A DNA stretch of 64,000 nucleotides, taken from an uncultured bacterium (GTDB taxonomy: Bacteria; Cyanobacteriota; Vampirovibrionia; Gastranaerophilales; Gastranaerophilaceae). Shown piece by piece: positions 18,792 to 27,536 of the stretch. Position 1 is the stretch's first letter. Every line of letters begins with the position of its first letter. Location: positions 23,301 through 87,300 of the forward strand of contig CAJMAX010000001.1 in assembly GCA_905211505.1 (NCBI GenBank), written 5' to 3'. The position numbers were made by a program, and so were the translations under genes. The notes beneath the pieces were generated by a model. The model searched no databases. It had not been told where the DNA came from and saw nothing but the letters and a program-made list of their open reading frames with translations.

Positions 18792-18823
18792 AAAGCGGCT
18801 TTGGTTTAAACCAAAGCCGCTTT
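18792..18823. terminator. Perfect palindromic bidirectional terminator
   Basis: A 16-bp half AAAGCGGCTTTGGTTT (18792-18807) is followed directly by its exact reverse complement (18808-18823), between convergent ctpA and dxr. Confidence 0.9.
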
Positions 18824-18826
18824 AAA

Positions 18827-19981
18827 TTATTTAAAATGAAAGTTTATAAGCTCATTCGTTTTTTCTCGAACTTCTTTATCTACTTCAAAAATTTCATCAA
18901 TAGCTGGATTTTTTATAATATTGTGTTTTGACATAATTTTTTCTGTTATTTTGAATATGTCATAGAGGCGAATTTTATCTTGTAAAAATGCGAAAACAGC
19001 TTCTTCATTTGCCGCGTTGAGGCATGCTGTTGCGGAGCCTCCTTGTTTTCCTGCTTGATATGCCAGTTTTACGCTAGGAAATTTTTCAAGGTCAGGTTTT
19101 TCAAAATCAAGCCTTGCAATTTCTGAAAAGCTGAAACTTTTTGATTTTATTCCCTCAAATCTTTGCGGGTATGTTATTGCATATTGAATTGGAATATGCA
19201 TACTTGGTAGACCGATTTGAGCTATTACGCTCCCATCAACATATTCAATTGCAGAGTGAACAATACTTTGTGGATGCACAACAACATCAATTTTGCTATA
19301 AGGCATATTGAATAAGTGATGAGCTTCAATTATTTCTAAACCTTTGTTCATTAGTGTTGCACTATCAACTGTAATTTTTCTTCCCATATTCCATCGAGGG
19401 TGAGCAAGAGCTTGTGCTACTGTTGCTTTTTTCATATCTTCTATTGTTTTATGTAAAAAAGGACCGCCGCTTGCTGTGATAATTAACTTTTCAACCTGTG
19501 AAATGTCTTTTATGCATTGATGAATTGCGCAGTGTTCACTATCAACGGGAATAATTTTTACACCTGCGTTTTTAGCTTTTTGCATTACGATGTCTCCTGC
19601 CATGACAAGAGTTTCTTTATTAGCAAGTGCAATGTCTATACCATGTTCTATAGCTTTTAAGGTTGGTTTTAGCCCTATTTTCCCGGAGACGGCAACAAGA
19701 ATAATGTCATTTTCTGTATTTGAACATATTTCGTCTAGCCCTTCGGAACCGTATAGAATATTTGTATCTTCAATGTTAATTTTTTCTTTTGTATCTTTGC
19801 CTATACAAATATATTTTGGTTTAAATTTTTTAGCTTGTTCTTTTAATAATTCAATATTAGAGCCTCCAGTAATGGCAATAATTTCAAATTTATCTTGAAG
19901 TTTTTCAATTACTTCAAGAGCTTGAGTTCCTATTGAACCTGTAGAACCAAGTATACTTATTTTTCTCTTACGTGTATTCAT
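18827..19981 (-). CDS. dxr: 1-deoxy-D-xylulose 5-phosphate reductoisomerase
   Basis: Converts DXP to methylerythritol phosphate with NADPH and a divalent metal, the first committed MEP-pathway step. The 384-residue protein has the dinucleotide loop GSTGSIG (12-18), NKETLVMAG, the metal-binding PVDSEHCAI, GGPF and HPRWNMGRKI, all in the usual order. It follows the histidine kinase gene by 12 bases but has its own TATAAT at 19988-19993, 6 bases from the ATG and no Shine-Dalgarno sequence, so it may be transcribed both by read-through and as a leaderless message. Confidence 0.96.
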   Translation of the reverse strand: MNTRKRKISILGSTGSIGTQALEVIEKLQDKFEIIAITGGSNIELLKEQAKKFKPKYICIGKDTKEKINIEDTNILYGSEGLDEICSNTENDIILVAVSGKIGLKPTLKAIEHGIDIALANKETLVMAGDIVMQKAKNAGVKIIPVDSEHCAIHQCIKDISQVEKLIITASGGPFLHKTIEDMKKATVAQALAHPRWNMGRKITVDSATLMNKGLEIIEAHHLFNMPYSKIDVVVHPQSIVHSAIEYVDGSVIAQIGLPSMHIPIQYAITYPQRFEGIKSKSFSFSEIARLDFEKPDLEKFPSVKLAYQAGKQGGSATACLNAANEEAVFAFLQDKIRLYDIFKITEKIMSKHNIIKNPAIDEIFEVDKEVREKTNELINFHFK

Positions 19982-19993
19982 AAGATAATTATA
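19982..19993 (-). promoter_or_regulatory. -10 box of dxr (leaderless start)
   Basis: On the minus strand TATAAT (plus-strand 19988-19993) is followed by TATCTT and the dxr ATG. It fills exactly the gap after the kinase stop codon. The -35 is weak. Confidence 0.45.
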
Positions 19994-21712
19994 TTACAAA
20001 AGTTCTTTTTGTATTGTTTTTCCTTCGATGTTTTCAATGCTTACCGGAAGTGCAAAATGGAAACTGGATCCTTTATTCTCTTCGCTATCACACCATATTG
20101 TACCTTTATGTGCTTTAATTAGCTGTTTTGCAATAGGTAGGCCAAGCCCTGTGCCTCCAACTTTTCGAGAAAGGCTGTTTTCTATTTGTGTAAATTTATC
20201 GAATGCTTTTAATAAATTTTCTTCTTTTATTCCAATTCCTTCGTCAATTACGCTTACTATTATATAGTTGCCCAGTAAAGATTTTATGTCTTTTTCAAAG
20301 TAGTGATTTGTACGAATATCTTGAGCGTTTTTTAGTTCGGATTTGATTGTGATATTTTTCCCCTTAGGGGTAAATTTTATCGCATTTGAAACGAGATTTG
20401 TTAAAACCTGTCCAAGACGTTGTGAATCCGCATAAATATCCGGCAGTTCACTTTGTTCTTCTGTTGTAAATATGATTTCATGCTCTTTGGCAACACATTC
20501 AAAGTTTGTTTTAACATTTTCAATAACGGAATGAATATTCATGATTTTGTAGTTGAAGTCCATTTTCCCAGCTTCAATTTTATTAATGTCAAGAATATCA
20601 TTGATTATACTTGTTAAGTTTTCTACGTTTCTTTTCGCCATATCTACAAATTTTACAGCATTTTCTCCAAGAGTACCGCATCTTCCGCTTGCTAAAATTG
20701 TAAGTGCATTTTTTATCGGAGTTAATGGTGTTCTTAATTCGTGAGAAACAATTGAAATAAATTCAGATTTAACGCGTTCTAACTTTTCTAACTCTTCATT
20801 TTTTTCAATAATTTCTCTATACAGTCCGGCACTTTTTAGCGGCAAAGAGACCTGTTGAACAATTGTTTGGAAATATGTAGCATCATCTGTTGTAAATGGT
20901 TTTTCTTTGAATATTTCTATGCAGCCAAAAAAATTATCGCCTAAATCTATTGGTGCAAACATATTATCATATTGAAAAATTGTGAATGTGAATTTGTTAT
21001 TTGGATTTTTTATATTTTTAATTATTTTTAAATTTTTGTCGTCAATTTCAAACGGAACATCATTTTGTTTGAAAAGTGATTTATAATTTAGAATAGCTCG
21101 CAGTTTTAATGCACTCATGAGTTCTTCCGAGATATCATATAGTGAATTTATTATGAGTACCGGTTCCTGTTCAAATCCAAATGATATTGTGCAGGTCAAA
21201 TCAAAGCTCAATGATTTATCAAGTCCTTCTATCATATATTGTAAAAGCTTTTTAGTATCGAGAGTTCCTGCAAATTGAGAACTTGTGTTGTATAAAACAT
21301 TTAATCGGTATAAGCTATCTGCTAAGTCTTTGTTTTTTCCGGATAAAAAGTCCAGATTTTCTTTTGTTTTTAGATGTGTGTCTACTGTAGAAGTTATAAG
21401 ATTATCCGGAGTATTTTCCAGTATGAAACCACTGATAAATTTGGTAGAATCTTCATTCGAGTTATTCCCATCAGTAATTAATAGAATTTGAGTGTTTTCT
21501 AGTTTTGATTTAAATTTTTTTATCGCAAGTTGTAAATTGAGAATTTTGATATTCTCGTCAATAATAATAATGTCAGGGGGCTCGATTTCAAGTAAATCGA
21601 ATACTGATGTAGGAGTACAACAAGCATTAAATTTATAGAACTTGTTGTCAAATAATGATTTATATTTTGTGAAAACAGAATTGTTTTCGGTTATCAATAA
21701 TATATTCCCCAT
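19994..21712 (-). CDS. GAF-domain sensor histidine kinase with degenerate receiver domain
   Basis: A 572-residue cytoplasmic kinase. Residues 1-110 resemble a response-regulator receiver: the phosphoacceptor position is Asp52 in IIIDEN, but the acidic pair near residue 9 is reduced to one Glu and the conserved Lys is missing, so it is probably not phosphorylated normally. A GAF-like domain spans about 130-295, then a short coiled coil, HisKA with His324 in SHELRTPL, and a HATPase with NLVSNAIKF, DEGIGI and GGTGLGL. No membrane segment is present. There is no partner regulator beside it; dxr lies immediately downstream. Confidence 0.9.
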   Translation of the reverse strand: MGNILLITENNSVFTKYKSLFDNKFYKFNACCTPTSVFDLLEIEPPDIIIIDENIKILNLQLAIKKFKSKLENTQILLITDGNNSNEDSTKFISGFILENTPDNLITSTVDTHLKTKENLDFLSGKNKDLADSLYRLNVLYNTSSQFAGTLDTKKLLQYMIEGLDKSLSFDLTCTISFGFEQEPVLIINSLYDISEELMSALKLRAILNYKSLFKQNDVPFEIDDKNLKIIKNIKNPNNKFTFTIFQYDNMFAPIDLGDNFFGCIEIFKEKPFTTDDATYFQTIVQQVSLPLKSAGLYREIIEKNEELEKLERVKSEFISIVSHELRTPLTPIKNALTILASGRCGTLGENAVKFVDMAKRNVENLTSIINDILDINKIEAGKMDFNYKIMNIHSVIENVKTNFECVAKEHEIIFTTEEQSELPDIYADSQRLGQVLTNLVSNAIKFTPKGKNITIKSELKNAQDIRTNHYFEKDIKSLLGNYIIVSVIDEGIGIKEENLLKAFDKFTQIENSLSRKVGGTGLGLPIAKQLIKAHKGTIWCDSEENKGSSFHFALPVSIENIEGKTIQKELL

Positions 21713-21782
21713 ATTTATATTTTAATTTGAGGATTTTATTTGGCAAATTAGTAAAATATTTTAAACAAAAATCGGCGTTTAC

Positions 21783-22367
21783 TTGTTTTTATTAACTAAA
21801 ACTATTTATAAATGGCGATTTTGCCACTTGTCTATCCGTATTTTTACTTACGTAAAACTGCGGACTTTATTTTTTTATAAAAATCGCTATACTAAGAAAT
21901 GTAATCGGTTAAGGTTCAAGCCCGGGAACATAAAAGTTCCTAAAGAATTTCCTTTTGATGGTAAAACTGTTTGCCGACATTCACGGTATAGGAAGAGTGT
22001 ATTTATGGGATATATTCATTGCTGTGGGGGGCTGCGTAAAACCAGAAGTTTTGTGCTGGCGCCGACAGATAAGTTTGTTGTGTGTGAATTAGATTACTTA
22101 GCTAAATGTCCGGTTTGCGGTCATTTAGTTATACAGTTAACAAGAGTTGATAAATTAGATGCAATATCAACTATTAGATATGTTAATAAAAAAGCTTTAA
22201 ATTTTTGGAAAAAATTTAAACCTAAAATTATCTATGAACGCAGAATTTTTGATTATTCAAAACGACATGGAGGTACTTTTTATTTAAATTATAACGAATA
22301 CGGTGTTAAAAAGAGGTGTTATTCAAATTTTTCAAATTTGAAAATAGGTTTAAATTCTATTTTATAA
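21783..22367 (+). CDS. Cys/His-rich putative zinc-binding protein at the edge of the phage block
   Basis: I do not recognise the family. The clearly coding part runs from about residue 45 and carries VCRHSRYRK, IHCCGGLRK and KCPVCGHLV, a pattern that suggests one or two zinc sites, and a C-terminal FYLNYNEYGVKKRCYSN. The start is unresolved: 21783 is a TTG with no ribosome binding site, the first 40 codons look non-coding, and the only in-frame ATG (22005) would cut off part of the conserved-looking region. The N-terminus may therefore be decayed or frameshifted. It is followed by a strong terminator and then by the phage head genes on the same strand. Confidence 0.5.
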   Translation: MFLLTKTIYKWRFCHLSIRIFTYVKLRTLFFYKNRYTKKCNRLRFKPGNIKVPKEFPFDGKTVCRHSRYRKSVFMGYIHCCGGLRKTRSFVLAPTDKFVVCELDYLAKCPVCGHLVIQLTRVDKLDAISTIRYVNKKALNFWKKFKPKIIYERRIFDYSKRHGGTFYLNYNEYGVKKRCYSNFSNLKIGLNSIL

Positions 22368-22400
22368 ATCCAATCCTTCAATCATTTACTCTAATTGTTA

Positions 22401-22443
22401 AAGAGGGGATTTTCACTTATCTATCTACCCTGTATCCCCTCTT
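22401..22443 (+). terminator. Hairpin terminator before the phage head cluster
   Basis: AAGAGGGGAT at 22401-22410 pairs perfectly with ATCCCCTCTT at 22434-22443 across a 23-base loop, followed by ATTTTATT. It insulates the head-gene block from upstream transcription. Confidence 0.7.
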
Positions 22444-22496
22444 ATTTTATTAAAGCGGAAATATTATTAAACAATGAAAAGAGGGGTTAATGTAAT

Positions 22497-22751
22497 ATGA
22501 GGTTAATTAAATCGGAGACAGAAGGAAGTTTGATGAAGTTATCGCCAAAGGAACATGACGTGTTAACTCTAATAGCTTGCGGTTTTACAGATAAGGAAGT
22601 TGCTTTAAAGTTAAAGATTTCGATTCGAACTGTCCAATCACATATATCATCAATCCTATTAAAACTTAATGCAAGAAATAGAGTGAATGCTGTTGTTGTT
22701 TATATGCACCTCAATCCAAAGTGGAAGATAGAAGAGAGGTTTGTATTATGA
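22497..22751 (+). CDS. LuxR-type helix-turn-helix protein heading the head-gene cluster
   Basis: An 84-residue protein consisting of a GerE/LuxR HTH domain (LSPKEHDVLTLIACGFTDKE, then SIRTVQSHISSIL) with no receiver or ligand domain. GAGGGG lies upstream of the ATG at 22497; an ATG at 22533 also exists. Its stop codon overlaps the start of the amidase gene as ATGA, so the two are translationally coupled. Its position as the first gene makes it the best candidate for an activator of the cluster, although stand-alone HTHs of this type can also be sigma-factor-like or terminase-like, so the role is inferred. Confidence 0.8.
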   Translation: MRLIKSETEGSLMKLSPKEHDVLTLIACGFTDKEVALKLKISIRTVQSHISSILLKLNARNRVNAVVVYMHLNPKWKIEERFVL

Positions 22752-23239
22752 TTAAACGAATTATTTTACACTGGACTGCCGGAAGATATTATCCGACTCA
22801 GTTTGAAAAACAGTATTATCATTATTTAATAGATAAAGATGGGCGTATATATAACGGAATTCATCAACCGGAGGATAATTTTAACTGTAAAGATGGAAAT
22901 TATGCTGCCCATACAGGAGGTGGAAATACCGGTTCTATTGGTGTTGCAATGTGTTCAATGTACGGATTTAAATCAGCAGAAAATCCGGGAAATTTTCCAA
23001 TTACTCCAATTCAATTTGAATCTTGTATGAAATTTTGTTCAGATTTATGTGAACAGTATTCTTTAGATATAAATCCCAATACTGTAATGACGCATTATGA
23101 ATTTGGTCAAAATAATCCAAAGACAAGCAGCTATGGAAAGATAGATATCATTTATCTTCCGCCATATCCATGGGTTGCTAAAAAAGATGTAGCAAGTTTT
23201 ATTCGCTCAAAAGTCAGATGGTACAAAGAAAAAATTTAA
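22748..23239 (+). CDS. N-acetylmuramoyl-L-alanine amidase (Amidase_2, endolysin)
   Basis: A 163-residue peptidoglycan amidase of the T7 lysozyme/AmpD fold that would cut the sugar-peptide bond. Zinc-site residues are His8 in LHWTAG, a His in MTHYEFG near the C-terminus, and probably the Asp of GKIDI; the HTGGGNTGSIGVAM segment matches the family's conserved H..N..SIGV. There is no signal peptide, so it needs a holin, and a holin-like gene lies 2.5 kb downstream. The ATG at 22748 overlaps the previous stop codon by ATGA and has GAGAGG upstream. Confidence 0.88.
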   Translation: MIKRIILHWTAGRYYPTQFEKQYYHYLIDKDGRIYNGIHQPEDNFNCKDGNYAAHTGGGNTGSIGVAMCSMYGFKSAENPGNFPITPIQFESCMKFCSDLCEQYSLDINPNTVMTHYEFGQNNPKTSSYGKIDIIYLPPYPWVAKKDVASFIRSKVRWYKEKI

Positions 23240-23250
23240 GAGGGTAATTT

Positions 23251-24774
23251 ATGGATATAAATTATTTTGATTTAGCTGGTGGTATAAATCAGGCAACAAC
23301 AAAGACTGAATTAGGTGCAGATACAAAAGTTGTTTACTGGGCAGAATCTGAGAATGTTGAAATCTATAATAACAAAGGAATCATTAAACAAAAAGGCAAT
23401 ACTCTGTTAACATCTCTTCCTCAGGAAGAACAAATAACAGGCATGTGCGAAATGGAATCAGATGGTTTGTACAAGCTTGTTATAACAACAGAATCAGGTA
23501 AACTATATATTTATAATAATGCTTCTGCAACATTAAAGCAACTGGATAAAACGCTTAACGGTCAAAAAGTCCTATTTGCAAATTTCTTGCGTGGTATGCT
23601 GGTCGCAACAGAGTCTGATGAAATGTTTTATATCAAAGATAATGAAACATTTGAAATTGTAGATTGTAATTTGAAAGATGTTGCCGGAAATCCTTTGTAT
23701 CCTGAAACTATAGCTGTTTATAAAGGACGGGTCTGGTGTGCTAAAGATTCAACTATTTATTATTCGGCTCTAGGAACTTATAATGATTTTAAAACGGACA
23801 ATGATGCAGGTTATATTAATGATTTTCATACAGATACTGCAGATATTATAGCCATGCACGCTTATAAGGATTATCTTGCTGTATATAAACGAGAACGGGT
23901 ATATCTGTTATCTGGGTCAAATCCTGAAACGTTTGCTATTACGTTGTTTGCTGATAAAGGTTCTATTGCAAGAAAATCTGTTGTTAATGTTGATAATAAA
24001 CAATATTTTTTAAGTAACGGTATCTTTGCTCTTGAACAGGTAGGGGAATTAAATCAAATTCGACTTGGTTCAGAGATTTCTTTAAAAATTAAAGATGAGT
24101 TTAACAATAATTTTGATACTGCCAGAATGAAAAATTCTATAGCTCTCCACTATCAGAATAAAAATCAAACGTGGTTTTTATTTCCGTATCTGGGAGATAA
24201 ATTTTATCATACTATATGGATTAATGATTATGTTAATAAGGCTTGGTATAAAAGAGTTCTTCCGCAAAATATCACTACTGCCTGTAATTTTAATTCCTAT
24301 ATCATTACTGCGGATGATAAAGGCAGAATTTATTATGAAGATTATGGAACTACATTTGACGGACAAAGCATTAAGTTTTTATGGAAATCCCCGTTTCTAT
24401 CTTTGGGAAATGTCCATCATAGGAAATTAATTGATGAATTTTATTTTTTATTAGATGATTTGCATGATAACAATTTTAAATTTTCTGTATTTAAAGATTA
24501 TGACAGTGGATATTCAGAAGATAAAGAATGTATAAGTTTGCGTTACCATAATAAATTAATCTGGGCTGATGATTCTTTTCCAACAGAAACTTCTTACTGT
24601 TGGGCAAAAGAAGATTCGGATGGCCCAATTTGGTCTATAAATACAGATGTACTGGAAAAGGCTGAAATTTTTGGCAGCTGTTATTCTGTACAATTATGCG
24701 TGGAAGGTTTTGATAAAGATGATAATTGTGCAATTATCGGTCTGCAATTTAGAGAAATTTATAACGATGAATAA
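23251..24774 (+). CDS. Beta-propeller phage structural protein (P22 gp10-like stopper/stabilisation)
   Basis: A 507-residue protein rich in short repeating beta-strand units (GKLYIYN, EMFYIKD, STIYYSA, RVYLLSG, GIFALEQ, GRIYYED), each ending in aromatic-rich strands, as expected for a multi-blade propeller. Phage proteins with this composition close the portal after packaging or form the tail hub (P22 gp10 is one). It starts with MDINYFDLAGGINQA, a common opening in such proteins. A GAGGG ribosome binding site lies upstream. Assignment rests on repeats and context, directly before the coat gene. Confidence 0.6.
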   Translation: MDINYFDLAGGINQATTKTELGADTKVVYWAESENVEIYNNKGIIKQKGNTLLTSLPQEEQITGMCEMESDGLYKLVITTESGKLYIYNNASATLKQLDKTLNGQKVLFANFLRGMLVATESDEMFYIKDNETFEIVDCNLKDVAGNPLYPETIAVYKGRVWCAKDSTIYYSALGTYNDFKTDNDAGYINDFHTDTADIIAMHAYKDYLAVYKRERVYLLSGSNPETFAITLFADKGSIARKSVVNVDNKQYFLSNGIFALEQVGELNQIRLGSEISLKIKDEFNNNFDTARMKNSIALHYQNKNQTWFLFPYLGDKFYHTIWINDYVNKAWYKRVLPQNITTACNFNSYIITADDKGRIYYEDYGTTFDGQSIKFLWKSPFLSLGNVHHRKLIDEFYFLLDDLHDNNFKFSVFKDYDSGYSEDKECISLRYHNKLIWADDSFPTETSYCWAKEDSDGPIWSINTDVLEKAEIFGSCYSVQLCVEGFDKDDNCAIIGLQFREIYNDE

Positions 24775-24836
24775 TTAGTTTAAAAATCACCACTCTTATT
24801 TGTTTAGCACTATTTGTAAAATGAAAGGAAAAGAAA

Positions 24837-25700
24837 ATGTCAGATTTTACAACCTCTTATTCTGCTTTTATTCCTCAGTTATGGAGTAAAAAGTTAAATC
24901 AAATGTTAGAAAAAAACTGTGTTATGATGCAGTGTGTTAACAGGAATTGGGAAGGAGAAATTAAGCAGCAGGGAGATACTGTTAAAATTATTACTCCAGC
25001 ACCTGTTACGGTTTCTACTTTAACATCAGATAATATAGAATATACATCTTTAGCTCCGGTATCACAAGATTTACAAATTAATCAAAAGAAATTTTTTGCA
25101 TTTAAAATTGATGATGTTGCCAAAGTTCAATCAAATACAGATATTATGGAGGCACATTTAACAAATGCAAAAATGGCAATTGAGGAAGTTCAGGATGCTT
25201 ACCTTTTAGCGATGCATACAGATGTAACCAAAGATAATACTGTTGGTTCTGAAGAAGCTCCTGTTACACTTGATAAATCCACAATTTATGAAAATTTTGT
25301 ACAATTATCTTTAGCTCTTAAAAACTCTGATGCTGTGCACACTGGAGTTCGTCCTTGGGTTGTAATAAATCCAAATATTGAAGCTTATTTGTTACAAAGT
25401 CCGGAATTTATTAATGCATATAAAGTTGCTGATGAGACCTTGAGAGAAGGTGCAATTGGCAGAATTGCAGGGATGGATGTTCTTGTAAGTACAAATTTAG
25501 CAGATGTTGATAGTAAGTATTATGTTTTAGCCGGTACAAATGATGCTATTACTTTTGCCTCTCAACTTGCGAAAATTGAAAGCCTTAGAGATAAAGATAG
25601 TTTTTCAGATTTAGTTAGAGGGTTATACTTGTACGGAGCTAAAACTGTTCAACCTAAAGCTTTAGCTAAAATGATTGTTAGTGTTCCTGCAGCAGCTTAG
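24837..25700 (+). CDS. Major capsid protein, P22 coat-like
   Basis: A 287-residue HK97-fold coat protein of the P22 gp5-like type. The opening FIPQLWSKKLNQMLEKN and the NWEGEIKQQGDTVKI segment are the N-arm and spine-helix features of this group; RPWVVINPNIEAYLL and GMDVLVSTNL are typical of the later P- and A-domain strands. It is shorter than P22 coat (about 430), consistent with lacking a large insertion domain. AAAGGA precedes the ATG, and a perfect terminator hairpin follows, so a strong separate coat transcript is likely. Confidence 0.85.
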   Translation: MSDFTTSYSAFIPQLWSKKLNQMLEKNCVMMQCVNRNWEGEIKQQGDTVKIITPAPVTVSTLTSDNIEYTSLAPVSQDLQINQKKFFAFKIDDVAKVQSNTDIMEAHLTNAKMAIEEVQDAYLLAMHTDVTKDNTVGSEEAPVTLDKSTIYENFVQLSLALKNSDAVHTGVRPWVVINPNIEAYLLQSPEFINAYKVADETLREGAIGRIAGMDVLVSTNLADVDSKYYVLAGTNDAITFASQLAKIESLRDKDSFSDLVRGLYLYGAKTVQPKALAKMIVSVPAAA

Positions 25701-25718
25701 TTTGTCGGGTTGAATCTG

Positions 25719-25756
25719 AATGTACTCTCTTTTGTATTTTGGAAAGAGAGTACATT
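25719..25756 (+). terminator. Intrinsic terminator/attenuator after the coat gene
   Basis: AATGTACTCTCTTT at 25719-25732 pairs perfectly (14 bp) with AAAGAGAGTACATT at 25743-25756, followed by TTAAAA. It separates the coat gene from the holin-like gene and would lower expression downstream. Confidence 0.8.
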
Positions 25757-25777
25757 TTAAAAAATAAGGAGACAGGA

Positions 25778-26026
25778 ATGTTTGTAAAAATTAAAAATAA
25801 AATTATAGAGCTTGCAAAAAATGCTGTTTTAGTTGCTGAAGAAGAGCTGGGAACAGGAAAAGGACAAGAGAAGAAAACTCTTGCGATAAAATATATAGTT
25901 GAAAATTTACCCTTTTCAGATTTTATAAAAACAGTTATCTCGTTATTTCTTTCAAGTTTTATTGATGATGCGATAGAAATTGCAGTTCTATATATGAAGT
26001 CTTTACCAAAACAAGAAGGAGAGTAA
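25778..26026 (+). CDS. Holin-like protein (LLH type)
   Basis: An 82-residue protein. The segment AEEELGTGKGQEKKTLAIKYI matches the pattern of phage holins of the LLH superfamily (a Gly-x-Gly-x-x-Lys-Lys block after a helical stretch). It contains amphipathic rather than strongly hydrophobic segments (IKTVISLFLSSFI). The ATG at 25778 is chosen because AAGGAGA lies just upstream; an in-frame TTG at 25739 lies inside the terminator hairpin. It would let the amidase encoded at 22748 reach the cell wall. Function is moderately supported. Confidence 0.5.
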   Translation: MFVKIKNKIIELAKNAVLVAEEELGTGKGQEKKTLAIKYIVENLPFSDFIKTVISLFLSSFIDDAIEIAVLYMKSLPKQEGE

Positions 26027-26027
26027 C

Positions 26028-26699
26028 ATGCAAAATCAATCAGATGAACAATTTTTGCTTAATAAAAAAAGTATTTCATCGCCTGCCGTGAGTCCACAGG
26101 CAAATTCAATGACAGATTATGTCGATATAATTCAACAACTGGAACAGGCAATTAGAATGGATGTTCAAAGAGTACAGCTACTTTTGCAACAAGGTGTAAT
26201 ATCACAATCACAAGGACAGTATTTAATAACGCAATTGGCTAAAAAAGCGGATGAAATTAACAAATGCAAAGATGCTGTATCTCCGTTGAATGCTCAAGAT
26301 CGAATGCCAGATTCGGAAGTTCAGGCTCAAAATCCTTTTGATGTATTTAATCAAGAAAATCCCGATTTTTTCAATTGCGCCGGAAGAGCTGATGTGTTGA
26401 ATTATATAAAGAATTACGGACTGGACAAAGATGAGATATATCAGATAGCTCAGCTTATTGAAAATTTAGAAAATTCTGCAATAGATGGCTATGTGAAAAA
26501 GTCTGCTCACGAAAAATCATTGAATGACGAGAACCTCGCTGCTAAAAGCAAATTAACGGCATATGCTCAAAAAGCTCAAAATGGCAGTAATTATGGTCGG
26601 ATTTTTACTCGTGAAGACATCGGCAATATGAGTGGTGAAGAGTTTACCAAAAATGAAAAATTAATTATGGATCAGGTTAAGCAGGGTCTAATTAAATAA
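26028..26699 (+). CDS. Possible procapsid scaffolding protein
   Basis: A 223-residue, highly charged, mostly helical protein with Gln-rich predicted coiled coil (residues about 28-80) and a C-terminal helix-turn-helix-like basic end (FTKNEKLIMDQVKQGLIK). Scaffold proteins of P22-like phages have this composition, including a basic C-terminus that binds coat. No enzymatic motif is visible. It begins two bases after the holin-like gene and ends before a hairpin terminator. The call is by composition and neighbourhood only. Confidence 0.4.
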   Translation: MQNQSDEQFLLNKKSISSPAVSPQANSMTDYVDIIQQLEQAIRMDVQRVQLLLQQGVISQSQGQYLITQLAKKADEINKCKDAVSPLNAQDRMPDSEVQAQNPFDVFNQENPDFFNCAGRADVLNYIKNYGLDKDEIYQIAQLIENLENSAIDGYVKKSAHEKSLNDENLAAKSKLTAYAQKAQNGSNYGRIFTREDIGNMSGEEFTKNEKLIMDQVKQGLIK

Positions 26700-26711
26700 T
26701 TTTGGTAAATA

Positions 26712-26756
26712 AAATATCCGAACAAGGATTTAATAAAAATCCTTGTTTGGATATTT
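26712..26756. terminator. Long hairpin between probable scaffold and connector genes
   Basis: AAATATCCGAACAAGGATTT at 26712-26731 pairs with 26737-26756 (one G-T type mismatch) around a 5-base loop. It lacks a clean U tract on the plus strand, so it may attenuate transcription or protect mRNA ends. Confidence 0.65.
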
Positions 26757-26771
26757 CGAAAAGGAGAATAA

Positions 26772-27410
26772 ATGAAATTTTTAGAACTGATTAATAAATG
26801 TTTGCTTGAATTAAATTACCGTCAAATAAGTTCTTTTTCAGAACTAATAAAAAATGATCATAAAAGAATTGTAAGTATTTTAAATGTTATTAACAAAGAA
26901 GTTTGTCATTCTGAAAACTGGAGATTTTTAGTTAGAAGAATGTCTATAACAGTTCCTGCAAAAACAACATCCGTAAAAAATACTGTTCCGGGAAGAATCT
27001 GGTATTTAATTGTTGACGGTCAAAGATATAAATATACCGAGGATGTAGAACCTTTTTTAATATCAAAAGGATTGTCAAATACATATTGTGTATGTGGTGA
27101 CAAAATTTTTGTGCCTGAATTTCCTCACGATAAGAATGTTGAAATTGTCTATTATTCCCAAAATTGCGCAGTAGATGAAAATGATAATGAAAAAGAAGAT
27201 TTGACGAATCCGTCTGATTCTTCATTAATTCCAATGCCGTTTGCTGAGCAAATTTTGGTATTTGGTACCTGTATGAGGATAAAAGCAAATCCACAGCATC
27301 CGAAATTCCCATATTGGATGAGCATGTATAAAGAAGCTCTTTTGAACTTCAAATCAAAAAGTTCAACCAGTGTGGAGGCTGTTCCAAGTGTGAAAATGCA
27401 TAGATACTAA
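26772..27410 (+). CDS. Head completion/connector (adaptor) protein
   Basis: A 212-residue protein. The N-terminal helix pair (LELINKCLLELNYRQISSF ... INKEVCHSENWRFLVRR) followed by beta-strands (SITVPAKT, GRIWYLIVDGQRYKY, NVEIVYYSQ) and a final helix is the layout of podoviral adaptor proteins (P22 gp4 / T7 gp11 type) that dock under the portal. No signature residues allow a firm assignment. An AAAGGAG ribosome binding site precedes the ATG. The downstream gap (27411-27536) holds AACAGG...CCTGTT, a weak hairpin. Confidence 0.55.
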   Translation: MKFLELINKCLLELNYRQISSFSELIKNDHKRIVSILNVINKEVCHSENWRFLVRRMSITVPAKTTSVKNTVPGRIWYLIVDGQRYKYTEDVEPFLISKGLSNTYCVCGDKIFVPEFPHDKNVEIVYYSQNCAVDENDNEKEDLTNPSDSSLIPMPFAEQILVFGTCMRIKANPQHPKFPYWMSMYKEALLNFKSKSSTSVEAVPSVKMHRY

Positions 27411-27536
27411 GCAAAAAAAACAGGAAGTCGTTTTCATTCCCCCCTGTTAAGATTTACACTAGCCGAAATATAAATAGCATGTCTATTATACAAATTATTT
27501 AGTAAAAATACAAACTATGATAAGAAATGTAAAGAA

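Noticed and set aside
22368-22496. Hairpin-rich segment considered as a tRNA or small RNA
   Set aside because: The stem has a 23-base loop and a T-rich end and no cloverleaf or CCA; it fits an intrinsic terminator.
26944-27352. Minus-strand frames opposite the connector gene
   Set aside because: No ribosome binding site and no protein-like composition; the connector frame on the plus strand fits the operon.
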